This document shows, piece by piece, positions 33,746 to 43,657 of a stretch of 64,000 nucleotides of DNA. The DNA comes from Chaetoderma sp. LZ-2023a (Eukaryota > Mollusca > Caudofoveata > Chaetodermatida > Chaetodermatidae): contig JAVVLW010002894.1 of the NCBI GenBank assembly GCA_034401795.1, positions 26,001 to 90,000 on the forward strand, read 5' to 3'. Each line of letters starts with the position of its first letter. Positions within the stretch are counted from its first letter, which is position 1. Below the pieces are notes generated by a model. The model was not told the DNA's origin and searched no databases. It saw only the letters and a program-made list of their open reading frames with translations. The position numbers and the translations under genes are program-made.

Positions 33746-35865
33746 CGATCACTCACTCATGCATTTAGGCTACTTGGTAGCCCAAACCACCCCATACACG
33801 ACGCCACTGCAATGGTGCGTATATATACCTAATTGATTGGCCGAACGATCGCAACTATTGATTGATTCATTTCTTTATTCTTTAATCATTGATTGACTGA
33901 ATGATTATTCTGATTGCTCTAGAGTGGCTGACTTGTTGATCCTTTGATTGCTAGATTGTTTAGGTGCATGGGTGATCAGTAATCGCATTGTTCTGACAAA
34001 TTATTTGATTGACAGTGTGGCAGGAGGCAGTGTCGGGAGGGTGTGAGTTAGATCTTCCCAATGAAAATCTTTAAATTTTCGAGATGCTTGCCATATACAT
34101 AGGCGTAGGGGAGGAGTGGGGGCACTAGCAACCCTTCAGATTTTTTCTCAGTATATTCTCCCCCCCCCCGCCATTGTATGTTCCTACACACCGATGAATG
34201 TAGGCGCTATATATGATATGTGATATAAATTTCCAAAAGGTTATAGCAGCCAACTGCTATTGGGGGGGAGGGGGGGTTAAAATATACAGCTGAACATAAG
34301 GTTTTTTTAAAAGATTTAATAACAAATATATACGTTCTTGACACCCCGGCCGTGACTATTTTGGGGGGTCTGCGTGTTTGGGGGGGGGGGGGTCGACTCG
34401 CTAACAGTTACAAACTGTTGATTTTGTAGGTTTTAATCAATATGGGTATGAAATTTAAAAAAATTATATAATACCCGGTGACAGTCGCTGGAATCAAACA
34501 GCCGTACTACATATTGGGCATATACGAAAATAGGGTATTTCATGCGATTCGTGTTAGCCATATGAAATTTGTTTTATAAACACGCAGTGATTACTACGTA
34601 AGAATATTATCTTTATGAAGCGAGATGTTTGTAAAAAGTTTATTTAGCTGAAAACGCCGTAAAAGCTATGTGATTATTGCTAAGCGAAGGCACATAACGT
34701 GGTTTGTTTATATGCTTTGACCTTTGACCCGACGTTTGCTGCACATGCGCATTCGGAACTCCGAGATAGCTTATTACACCACAAAAACATCCATTACCGT
34801 TCAATCACTACTTGCTAAATCAATTATCTGCATTTAGCTACCAGAATAAGATTTTTATGCTTGCATACACTCCTCCTCATGCCTATTCCTATAAATATGA
34901 CCTCAACCAGACTACTGGTTAGGTCCATCTCCAGTTTATTGACTGATATAGACTGGCACCAGTCTGTACTCACTCCATAGTGACGCGTGTCACTAAGCGC
35001 GCTTGCGCATGCGCACTGGAGCTCAAATAGGAAACAGATTCACTTTTCAATTATTCTGCCAGCAGAATAACTGCCTAAATATTATTAGAAAGTTTTTAAA
35101 GCTTTGCGCTGTGTCAGCTTACTATTGAAAGACTTCCTCACGCTAAGATATGCCTACTATGATGTCTATCCTCCCAAAATTATGTCTATGGAAGTATTTC
35201 GTAGTTATATTGAACTTTATAACTATGTATATGAATGTTACCCGTTTTCGTGGGTTTTCGTTTTCGTGGTAACAACTTTAATATGCCTAAGTCATCATCA
35301 TCTAAAAACCCTCTATTACTCCAGTGAGCCCTTATTGACTTTCAATTAAAAGAAAAAATAGTGCTTTACAAGGAAATACATTTATTTCCCTATGAAAGAT
35401 TGTTTTCTGTCGTTGGGGGATTTTTGAATTTGAACTTTTCCGGCCTTCTTTGAAAGGCGTTTGCATGTTTCTAGACTCCTTTTAACAAAATTCTAAGCTG
35501 TATGCTTCTTTCGTAATCTTTTTTCATTTTTAAGAGTGTGTTTTAACGACTGATAAATCAAGTGCACGTTCTCAATCTGTGAACGAGTTCACTCTGTGGG
35601 GTATGGAGGACATGTCTGTTTAAAGTGCACTACGTGTACCCCCACATCGATGTGCGGGTTTTGCATAGGGTGGTCTGCATTCGTATCTATGTTTTCTTTA
35701 AGGATTATTCGTCCTAACAGCGCTGCCCTCTGGTTGTTCTTCCCCCACCCCCGTGGCTGTTAAGCATAAAGCTGTGTCTTTTGCTAATCTAATGTATCTA
35801 ATCCATCAGCAACGGATGGGGAGGGGGTGGTTTCTTCGGCGAATTCTGAAAATAAGCTCTTTCGA
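33746..35865. other. Intergenic DNA with C/G homopolymers
   Basis: GATTGATT-type degenerate repeats at 33,820-33,960, C and G runs near 34,160, 34,262 and 34,380, and the second arm of the inverted repeat at 34,700-34,785. A palindrome GTGACGCGTGTCAC is at 34,979. No coding exon recognised. Confidence 0.5.
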
Positions 35866-36352
35866 CTTCCGCTTCCAGTTGGGACGTAACTTCCGGTATA
35901 GAGGATGAATAAGGAACTAAGAGCAAATAATTAGAGCAAATAAGCTCTCGAAGGTGATCTCGAGCAGGTCACCCGGTCAAACCCACGTGAGTCTTGAGGT
36001 TGAAAATAAGAAGAAAAGGCATGACCCTCAAGCAGTGGTGGCGGCGGCGGAAGCCCCCATCTATCATATATGCCAATGTAACCATTTTGGTTTTGTATGC
36101 AAGATTCGAGTTATCTGCGTCTCTTATGATCTAATAAGCTCTTCCTACTTCCGCTTCCGGTTGGGACGTAACTTCCGGTCTAGTGGATGAACAAAGAGCA
36201 AATAATTAGAGCAGCAAAATATTAGAGCAAATAAGCTCTCGAAGGTGAACTCGAGTAGGTCACCGGGTCAAACCCACCTGAGTCTTGAGGTTGAAAAAAA
36301 GAAGAAAAGGCATGACCCTCAAGCAGTGGTGGCGGCGGCGGAAGCCCCCGTC
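35866..36352. repeat. Tandem duplication of a segment of about 200 bases
   Basis: 35,866-36,059 and 36,140-36,350 share ACTTCCGCTTCC, GTTGGGACGTAACTTCCGGT, AGAGCAAATAATTAGAGCA, AAGCTCTCGAAGGTGA and AAGCAGTGGTGGCGGCGGCG. Both copies keep the same short frame (QTH.SLEVE.KKKRHDPQAV), which hints at a coding origin, possibly retroelement gag, that I cannot name. Confidence 0.8.
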
Positions 36353-37540
36353 CTAAACACATGTGCCAAAGTCTTGGTCATTCCAGTTGTCAGAAATGTC
36401 CACAGATCGTGTGTAGCTAGTGTTCATCAGTTCTGGTCTGACTTCCAGTTTGCGTATTTCCGGTTCCTATGCTTATTCTGGGTTTTTTTACTGTACATCC
36501 GGGTTCAGTTTCCGGTTGTCTTCTTCCTATTTTTCCACTTCCGGATTCGTACATCCGGGGATAGGGTCATTACCGGTTTTTCATGGTGTTCTATGATTAA
36601 CTTCCGGTTCTGTCTTCTTGTTTGGATTTCCGGTGATAGCTCTTACTGAGATTCCAGGTTTGTCTTTCCTAGGATCGAGTCATCATCTTGCCTAAGAGTT
36701 AGTCTTATTTCAGTAAGTGCTTTTAAAATTGGAATGTTTAATCGCTGAAAATATTAATTCCGGTCTCTCTTGGAATTGTAGATATTCAGCATTTATTCTT
36801 TTATCAGTGAAACAATTCGACGTAATTAAAGACTCTTCCGACTGGTTGCCGGATGGGTTTTTTGTTGCAGCCGAAGTCAGTCTGTATTCTACGCATTATC
36901 GCTAGATACATAATTTTTAATTTCATCCAACTTTAGATGGCCAGTTGTCTTCGGGCCGTTCAGCCTTTTTTCGCGCTCTTTTTTTCTCTTATGTCGGCAG
37001 GTTGACATATTTATTTTAACCAAAGGGTGTTATTTTGTTGAAGAAAATCCCTGTTTCTAGCGTAATTCTTAGTCTAATTCTGACAGGCGCTGAAAGGAAA
37101 AGATTCAGTAGTGGATTCATAGGGATGATAATGGCTCTAAGATTAATGAGAATAGAGAAATAAGATTAGGGTGAAGGAAGAAGGAATAAAAGCCGAGTTT
37201 TTTCTTCTGCGTTGTCACATTCATGATTTTGGTGAGTCATTTCGCTTTGATTTTATATGGTCTCTGTCTTTCAGCGCTTTGTTTCGTGATTCAACCCGTA
37301 GTGTTTCATCATAATCAAGTATCAGTGTTTTGTGTATTTAACACTTGAGCTGATCCCGGAGATTCATTATCGATCTATCAATCATTCCTTTTATTGGCAT
37401 ATCAAACTCAATGACATCCGTCTTTAACTGATGATAATTTTGGTTCTAAGTCTTTAAATATAAATAAGTAAGGATAAGTATAGGTCTCTTCCTTCATCCT
37501 CTACTCCTTCTCCTTATAAAGTTTTCTTCTAGTCATGTTC
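36353..37540. other. T-rich DNA with many CTTCCGGT motifs
   Basis: CTTCCGG or TTCCGGT occurs at least six times between 36,170 and 36,640. No recognised gene. Confidence 0.5.
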
Positions 37541-37543
37541 TCC

Positions 37544-37637
<94 letters not shown>

Positions 37638-37641
37638 CTCG

Positions 37642-37696
<55 letters not shown>
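37541..37696. repeat. (CT)n microsatellite
   Basis: About 150 bases of CT repeats with few interruptions. Confidence 0.97.
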
Positions 37697-38139
37697 TTTC
37701 CCCTCCTCTGGGGTTTTCCCGTATTTCATCTTCTATCAATCCTCTCCAGGGTTCTTCTGGTTCTGTTCTTTCCTCTTCATCTTCCATTCTTCTTAATTCC
37801 TCTCTTCCACCTTCTTCTTCCTCTTCTTCCTCCTTTGATCAGCTTGATCCGATTGTTTCTGTCGTTCTCTCTTTTGAGCTTGAGTTTCAAATTGTTGATT
37901 AAGGTCTGGTTTTCTAATTGTTTTCTGTGCTTAGGGATGCGTCCCTTGTTCGTTCTTTTTTCTCTATTCTTTCAAGGTTTTCCACTAGTGGCCTGAATCA
38001 CTTTCCATGTCCTCTGGTCAGGATATTGTATCTGATCACATTCTTTCTGATCAATCCTATTCCTTTTCAGATTCTTTACAATTTTCTTCTCTTCAAGCTT
38101 CCAGGAGGCCTTGCTCTCCTCTTTCCATTTGAACTGTTG

Positions 38140-38745
38140 ATTCTATGGCCTCTGGTGACTCTTCTCTTCTTTTTTCTTCTCCATCTCCTAATCCTTCTTC
38201 TAATTCTTCAATTCCCAAGTCGGTCAGGGCTGAAGAGATTTTGTCCAGTCAGGGTCTCTTCGGATGACTGGTCCCGGGCTCACAGGTGGAGTGCTTAGAT
38301 TCTTTCTCTTCCTTTTAAGGACAAGTTTTCTATAGACCTTCCTTCTTTTGTGTCGGCTCTTTCTTCTTGTAATTCTTCTTTTGTGTCGGCTCTTTCTTCT
38401 TGTAATTCTTCTTTCTTGTCTCCTCAGGTCCTTCCAATTGACAATTTGGTCATTAACATGTTAGTTTTCTTTGTGAATGATGTTATTTCTAAGGAATTTT
38501 CTCTTATCTCTAAATATGATGCTCCTTTTTCAGATCCCAAAAGATGATTATTTACGAGTTGCCACTTTTCTCTCTCTCTGGATCTTCCTAGGAAGTTCTT
38601 TCCTTTCATGTTAAAGATTTTTCTAAGGTTAGTCAACCCCCCTGCTCTTAGAGCGAGAGGGGGCCAGGCTTATTTTTACAGACCTAGTTCACTGTCTAGT
38701 GGTAGGGCTTCACACAGAGGTTTTCAAGCTAAGAGAGTGAAGGTG
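38140..38745 (+). pseudogene. Decayed gag-like reading frame of a retroelement
   Basis: Consecutive frames give a Ser/Pro-rich start (ATG near 38,144), then KDKFSIDLPSFVSALSS, VNDVISKEFSLISKYDAPF and, after shifts, a basic Gly/Arg/Ser tail (GGQAYFYRPSSLSSGRAS). A compact helical region followed by a G/R/S-rich C-terminus is how DIRS-type gag proteins look, but no zinc knuckle is seen. TTCTTCTTGTAATTC-type sequence is repeated in the middle. Low certainty. Confidence 0.3.
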
Positions 38746-38850
38746 TGGCCTCCGCCACCCTTTCTTCTATTTTATCTCTTCTCTTCCTCTTCTTGGGTCT
38801 TTGGATCCGTCCGTCCAGTGTCTTATACATACATGAGAGCGTTCAGCTTA

Positions 38851-38868
38851 GGGTAGGAATTCCTACCC
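38851..38868. repeat. 18-bp perfect palindrome
   Basis: GGGTAGGAATTCCTACCC, just outside the left edge of the virus-like block. Confidence 0.8.
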
Positions 38869-38984
38869 TGGCATTAAATCTTAGTAAAATGATCTCTATT
38901 CACTCTGAAACATTCAAATCTGCATTAATTTTAATTTAACAAGGGGGTATGACATGAATAAATCTCATGATTCTTACTCCCACC

Positions 38985-39146
38985 TCAAGATGGAGACCAT
39001 CTCCCAGACACCAGAAGGATGTATTGAGAGTGTAGATGCTCGACCAGGAAAGCCAGCAGCAAGATGTTTTTCCCGTGTCCTGACGGGGCAATGATCAGCA
39101 CCACCTGGCTAGCATCGGCCGGCCTACTGTCGAATGGTACAGACAT
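38985..39146 (-). pseudogene. P-loop ATPase fragment of the virus-like block
   Basis: The 53-codon frame from ATG at 39,146 reads VVLIIAPSGHGKNILLLAFL. A hydrophobic strand followed by a Walker A-like loop (GHGKN, where T or S would be usual) and a helix is the nucleotide-binding signature. The position near the N-terminus and the wording resemble HerA/FtsK-type packaging ATPases of DNA viruses and Polintons, but Walker B and later motifs are absent because the frame ends at 38,985, where block-type DNA stops. It overlaps the end of the preceding gene by 23 bases. Confidence 0.55.
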
Positions 39147-39402
39147 GCGTGCGGAGGATGGTTAGCACTTGGTCGGCGGTAGCCTCGTCTATATCTGGGA
39201 GACTAAACGGCTGTACTTCCAGCACCAGCTCTTGCGCCTGCAGAGCGGGGAATCCTGCACCTCCGGCGGATACGAAGGATGCAATGGAGGCGTCGAGCAT
39301 GAAATCCCAGCAGCAGCTGTGAAGATAGCGTACAGAGCCTGTGTCTGCACCCACAGTGTCTAGTACATCTAGTATCTGTATGATACATGCACAGGAAGCC
39401 AT
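39124..39402 (-). CDS. Small hypothetical protein of the block, 92 aa
   Basis: Starts with MASCACIIQILDVLD two bases after the stop of the upstream gene, so the start is well placed. Contains a Gly/Ala turn (SAGGAGF) and an acidic SLPDIDEATADQVL segment. No domain recognised. It overlaps the ATPase fragment at its 3' end. Possibly intact in this copy. Confidence 0.5.
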   Translation of the reverse strand: MASCACIIQILDVLDTVGADTGSVRYLHSCCWDFMLDASIASFVSAGGAGFPALQAQELVLEVQPFSLPDIDEATADQVLTILRTHVCTIRQ

Positions 39403-39404
39403 GA

Positions 39405-40125
39405 CTATCCTGTGGTCTTAAGCGACAAACCAAAGAACCCTGACTTCTTCACCTCTGGTAGTCGGAGGCTGGCGGTAGCACCTGTTTGGCCGTCGACCGT
39501 GATATGGCTCAGGCCGAGGGTGCCTATCTTGAGATTCTCTTCATCCTGTCGGAATGAGCTCAGTGGTTTCAGGAGATCCGTAACCAGGTCCTGTGCAAAG
39601 GACACAGCCGTAACCGTGATGGCTCCAGCCTCATCGACTCCGAGCATCGTCGCCCTCTCCTTGATGACCATCCCCTTGTATAGTCTTGACCTTGTTAATG
39701 GCCGATTGTCCTACCATATCAGTGTTCCCGATGAGATCTCGGGCTGGGATGGTACCTCGGATCTCCCGCGGGTCTCCCTTCTCATCAAAGTCTAGGAAGG
39801 AGATAGGGGCAGCCTCGCCCAAGTGAGCAAGATCGCCTAGCTCTTTGCTTTCTAGGTCTGTGAGTGACAGAGTCATAGTCATATACAGATGGCTTAAACC
39901 TACTAGTCATACCCCCAGTGAAATAGTTGGGCATAGGAGGCCCACGCAGTCGGCCAAGGGAATAGGTAGCAGTGCTCAGGGTACTGGCCCTCTGCAGGGG
40001 CACGCATTGTGGGCGGTCCACCATTCCCGGGCATTGGCGATCCTCAGTCCGCGTTGCCGACTATGGGCTACACACCGCCCTCCGGCACACCATGCCTCAT
40101 ATGCTGCAGGGGTCTCATGATCCAT
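39405..40125 (-). pseudogene. Hypothetical gene of the block, broken by frameshifts
   Basis: Four overlapping minus-strand frames (39,976-40,125; 39,785-40,024; 39,631-39,882; 39,405-39,671) cover the segment without a gap. Each opens where the previous one loses coherence, which suits one gene with about three indels or several overlapping genes. Recognisable parts are a Pro/Gly-rich N-terminus (PPMPNYFTGGMTSRFKP), FLDFDEKGDPREIRGTI, and a C-terminal part with GLSHITVDGQTGATASLRLP. The last reads like a beta-rich domain of unknown function. Confidence 0.45.
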
Positions 40126-40144
40126 CTCTCACTATTCAAAGGGA

Positions 40145-40423
40145 TTAAATGTAGGCGACGATCTCGGCCATTGCACTCGTTGCTATCCCTAGAACCGCGG
40201 CCTCCATTAGTGTAACACATTCACCCATGATTTTGGCGGCAACAGTGTAGGAGGCATCACTGAGGGTGATCTTTGGGATGGGGTGAGTTATTCCGAGACA
40301 GTGCCCGGCCACCCCACTCACCACTGTAGCGAGGACAGCCGCAGTGGCAGCAGGAAGAACCTCATTTCCCCCTGTCATCTTCACCACGGCCACATGGACT
40401 GCCAGAGGTTTTGCTTTGGTCAT
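40145..40423 (-). CDS. Hydrophobic protein of the block, 92 aa
   Basis: Intact frame from ATG at 40,423. Ala/Val-rich helices at residues about 22-45 (VLPAATAAVLATVVSGVAG) and 72-92 could insert in a membrane or pack as a helical bundle. It starts 18 bases after the preceding stop and ends 19 bases before the next ATG, as in a polycistronic viral cassette. Function unknown. Confidence 0.55.
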   Translation of the reverse strand: MTKAKPLAVHVAVVKMTGGNEVLPAATAAVLATVVSGVAGHCLGITHPIPKITLSDASYTVAAKIMGECVTLMEAAVLGIATSAMAEIVAYI

Positions 40424-40441
40424 TAACTTCTGTGTCTTGGT

Positions 40442-40606
40442 TCACAGCAGGTTCTCCACCTTCTGAAGACTCGCCTGGCTCTCGTCATTGTTTAAGCACT
40501 GAGTATACAACGCGGTTATACGTCTGCGTCCCCTGTCGCGAGAGCTAATAAGATCATCCCAGTCTGCGTCTGCCAGGTGGCCGGGTTGGTACTCAGGAAT
40601 ATTCAT
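40442..40606 (-). CDS. Small acidic N-terminus / basic-centre protein of the block, 54 aa
   Basis: ATG at 40,606, stop TGA at 40,442-40,444. Reads MNIPEYQPGHLADADWDDLI, then a basic RDRGRRR cluster and a C-terminal helix. Placed head to tail with the hydrophobic protein. No family recognised. Confidence 0.45.
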   Translation of the reverse strand: MNIPEYQPGHLADADWDDLISSRDRGRRRITALYTQCLNNDESQASLQKVENLL

Positions 40607-40627
40607 CTCTATTGAGACATCTTAAAC

Positions 40628-41062
40628 ATGTCCGGGCTCACGCTATGCGAGAAGTAGCTCTCCAGTGCTGAGCTGACAGAGGAGCTGACAGCTGTGAAGC
40701 TCTATCTAGGATTTGGCAAGGGACAGATCTGCTTCCTCGAATACCTTATCATGGGCGGGAGTATCGGCGAGCAGCTCCTGTGAGCTAAAGGTTTCTACAA
40801 GGATCGAGAGTATCTGTCAGATGTGTTCCAGCAGTTGCAGCCCACCATGGCCTCACCAGACTCAGAGCTGAACAAGGCTCTGCGATACTACAAGCTGGAA
40901 AAAGGATGCGCTGCCGAACCCTCCAGCCCTTGGATGTGCATGTTGGTAGCGGGTATAGGGACTGTAGGGCATGCCAAGCTGGTTCAGTGGCTCACCGTGG
41001 TCCCCACTGCTACTGTAGAGAGTCAGGATAGTCTTATAGCTGATTTGCTAGCGGCGGAGTAG
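40628..41062 (+). pseudogene. Plus-strand gene of the block with two in-frame stops
   Basis: From ATG at 40,628 the frame runs 145 codons to TAG at 41,060-41,062, interrupted by TAG at about codon 10 and TGA near codon 52. The 40,823-41,062 part (79 codons) is open. Contains KLYLGFGKGQICFLEYL, DVFQQLQPTM and an uncharged WMCMLVAGIGTVGHAKLVQW stretch. It starts 21 bases from the divergent ATG at 40,606 and overlaps the end of the convergent gene at 41,048. No domain recognised. Confidence 0.5.
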
Positions 41063-42111
41063 GTTGATCCCGAGCGCCACGATAGCTAGGCCTGACACCA
41101 CACGTAGAGCTACCACGGGAAGCGGTGTCATGTCGACTGGCTGCGGTGTCGGGGCGCCTGGAGCTGCCGTGCCGACTGGCTGCAGTGTCAGGGTCGGAAC
41201 GACTGTATGGCCCGTACTACGCGTAGGTACATTGATGTCAGTGTTGAAGCCGAAGTGGACACCGGGGGAACTCCCCTCGACTATCATGTTGTTATAGCCC
41301 CTGACTTGGAGGTTCACGATCATTTTGCTTGGAATCAACCGTAGTGGTGTGGTGAAATAGCAAAGTCAAGTTTGCGATGGGCCTTCTGCAACCTCTGCTG
41401 GAACTTAGCAATAAGACTACTGGGGTCTGCCACGATGATCATATCCTCAACGAGACTGATGAACATGGCCTGGACCTCTGCTCTGCTGACACCATCTATG
41501 GAATGCCGCAGATGGGTCTGTGCCGTAAGGAGGCAGTAGCACAGTGCTTCCAGGGACTGGTTGATCCGAACGATCCCTGCTGGTGTGAGGCCTGAGATGG
41601 TGTGTGGGGCAAAATACTTCCACACATCTGGATAGTCCTGCCGCAAGCCAGTGATGTGCATATTTTGCACCAGCACTCCAGGGTCGGAGTCTGGATCGAA
41701 TGAGAATGTCGCTGTCTTCCGACGGCCTACTCATCGGGGGTTCGATAGGGGAATCCTGAGTAGTCACGTCTCGGGTCACTGTACATAACCTCTAGACCGC
41801 TGTTGTCACCACCATGCCACCGATAGTCTGGGTGAGCGCTGAACTCTCTGTAGTCTGCTGGCCGCTGAGTACCTATGACGGTTGAGCTGTGGGTCGAAGG
41901 CATTTGTATCAGGGAGGCTTGCACCAAGCTCATGGAGGATTCGTCGCACCATGAAGTACACGTGGAATCTGAGACAGCTGGCGATGAGCACAGCTTCAGG
42001 AGTACCAGAATAGGAGTGAAGCAGGGTGGAACTTACTCCACATCCTGCCGTGGCACACCACACGGCAAAGTTCAGCTGCTGATTCCAGTATGAGAGGCTT
42101 GGAGCAGCCAT
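41048..42111 (-). pseudogene. Conserved invertebrate virus-like protein family, frameshifted copy with C-terminal TM
   Basis: Starts MAAPSLSYWNQQLNFAVWCA, then TAGCGVSS and RFHVYFMVRRILHELG. Homologous sequence continues in new frames (about 41,727-41,933, 41,335-41,676, 41,048-41,338), including GLTPAGIVRINQSLEALCYC, KLDFAISPHHYG, VRGYNNMIV and a final hydrophobic helix VVALRVVSGLAIVALGI. At least three frameshifts. I recall this signature set (WNQQLN.AVWCAT.GCGVS, then FHVY..RRIL) from uncharacterised predicted proteins of cnidarians and other invertebrates, but cannot verify it here. Candidate structural protein. Confidence 0.6.
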
Positions 42112-42165
42112 CCAAGTATGAGCTTGCTTCGCATCCTTGATGGTGATGGGGCGGTTGGTCAGCGG

Positions 42166-42330
42166 TCATGGGTTGACAGAGAAGCTGGTTCGGGACCGTC
42201 CATCCACTGTGATGGAGAACGGTGTTAGCTCTGGTATATCATCCAGTAGACCTCTCAGGCCAGTCAAGGGTGTACCCAGGAGGGGCGGTTGGCTCCGGAT
42301 GACTGTCGTGAGGGTCAGTGGGAAGGCCAT
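42166..42330 (-). CDS. Small hypothetical protein of the block, 54 aa
   Basis: ATG at 42,330, stop TGA at 42,166-42,168. Starts MAFPLTLTTVIRS and ends FSITVDGRSRTSFSVNP, a beta-type composition. It lies between two better-supported genes on the same strand; spacing supports a real frame. Confidence 0.45.
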   Translation of the reverse strand: MAFPLTLTTVIRSQPPLLGTPLTGLRGLLDDIPELTPFSITVDGRSRTSFSVNP

Positions 42331-42344
42331 CTATACTGGCATTC

Positions 42345-42986
42345 TTAAAGCTTATGGCAGCACACTATTTGTAGTCGTCTCAACTCCAGAGACCAGTCGC
42401 CTCGCCGTAACATCTCGTTTTTTAACTCCTCCATATCAATCCGCCCGCTGGAGCCTTTGAGGTATTGCTGTCGCACTTTAGGTTTTTCTGTGCGGTACAG
42501 GGCTTGGACCTTCAATATATGGTGGTACTGTTCATCGGTGACCTGGCCATCCTCGAGAGCTTTGCTGACAGACTCGTCGATAGTTTGAAGCATACTCTGT
42601 GCCAGTGCCACATACTTAGCATGCTTCTCCAGCCGCCTTGTGATCTGCCGCTGCCGCACCCCCAAGCCTGTGGCCAAGACAGTGGCGGCTAGTGTCACGC
42701 CACCCAGTGGGATGATGACCATGGTCCCAACCCCTGTGGCGAGAGTGGCCACAGCTGCCACCCCAGCACTGGCTCAAATCACACCTGCAGCAGTGGTTGT
42801 ACGCGCGAGGACTTTGTAGGCTGTCTTATATCGCCTGCGCGTTCTGCTGTACTTTTCTGCCTCATGGCCGAGATTCTGTCTGGTTTTATCTATCTGCTGG
42901 AGTCGCCAGCCATGGATGGTACCGCCCTCATCAGCCGTCAGGGAGGGGTATATTTCTGGTTGCTTCCGCCAGTCTGATTTTGCCAT
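42345..42986 (-). pseudogene. Hydrophobic hairpin plus coiled-coil protein with one in-frame TGA
   Basis: ATG at 42,986 opens 70 codons to a TGA at 42,774-42,776. The same frame then continues uninterrupted to 42,345 (213 codons in all). Parts in order: basic N-terminus; Ala/Gly hydrophobic segment with VATLATGVGTMVIIPLGGVT and TLAATVLATGLGV (a membrane hairpin); a helical part with KHAKYVALAQSMLQTIDESV and DGQVTDEQYHHILK. The layout of a paired hydrophobic segment then a coiled coil suggests a membrane-active or penetration-type structural protein, but this is inference. I believe relatives exist as uncharacterised invertebrate proteins. Confidence 0.6.
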
Positions 42987-43000
42987 GGTATACCTGGAGA

Positions 43001-43657
43001 TTAAACCTGCATCTCCTGCAGAACCTGCTCATGAGTCCTAGAAGGGTACATTTTGGAGAGCCTGGCGAACTGTGCCAGCTTGCTGGTTTCGAGACAGACG
43101 TCTCTTAGACAGAGGTCATCCAGCACTATGTTGGGTCCCAGTAGCTTTCTGAGACGTGACATATGGAACTTCACCTTATGACCAAGATAGTAGGTCCGCC
43201 ACTGGATGGCTTTCTTGGTCTTACACTTCTGCGCCATCTCCTCTTCCCACTGTATGACATCTGGCTCATCCTCGTGTGTGAAGACACCTGGATCATCGTC
43301 GTATGTGAAGACATCTGGCTCATCGTCCCGCTTACTCTCTGGCTCACCCTCGTCCGCAGTCTCCGCTGCATCGTCCGCGGTCTCCGCTACATCTGGCTCA
43401 TCGTCGTATGTGAAGACATCATCCCATTTACTCTCCTCCAGGAGGGCCTGCCAGTATCGGGAACCTTCACTGTTCCTTCGCCTCCTTGCAAGGCTCGCGT
43501 TCTCTTGATACCAGTTCTCCCGCTGTAGTCGCTCTCCTTCTTGTTGCAGTGCGAGCCTCTGTTCGTTTAAGGCCTTTATCTGTGCAGGGGTCATGAAGGG
43601 GCGAACCTCTTTCTTCATCATCTCGGCCAAGGTCAGATAATGCTGGTATGATATCAT
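43001..43657 (-). CDS. Acidic-repeat, helical protein of the block, 218 aa
   Basis: Intact frame. The ATG at 43,657 overlaps the stop of the upstream gene in an ATGA. N-terminal helix (KALNEQRLALQQEGERLQREN), then imperfect repeats of DEPDVFTYDD at about residues 80-140, then a basic helical C-terminus (HKVKFHMSRLRKLLGP). The acidic repeat is probably disordered. Ends 15 bases before the next ATG. Function unknown; a scaffolding or DNA-associated role is possible. Confidence 0.6.
   Translation of the reverse strand: MISYQHYLTLAEMMKKEVRPFMTPAQIKALNEQRLALQQEGERLQRENWYQENASLARRRRNSEGSRYWQALLEESKWDDVFTYDDEPDVAETADDAAETADEGEPESKRDDEPDVFTYDDDPGVFTHEDEPDVIQWEEEMAQKCKTKKAIQWRTYYLGHKVKFHMSRLRKLLGPNIVLDDLCLRDVCLETSKLAQFARLSKMYPSRTHEQVLQEMQV

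Noticed and set aside
36245-36649. 134-codon frame as a host gene
   Set aside because: Starts in a duplicated repeat unit and then becomes a hydrophobic run of T-rich DNA; no supporting feature.
37529-37787. RE-repeat and SLSLSL frames
   Set aside because: Translations of a (CT)n microsatellite.
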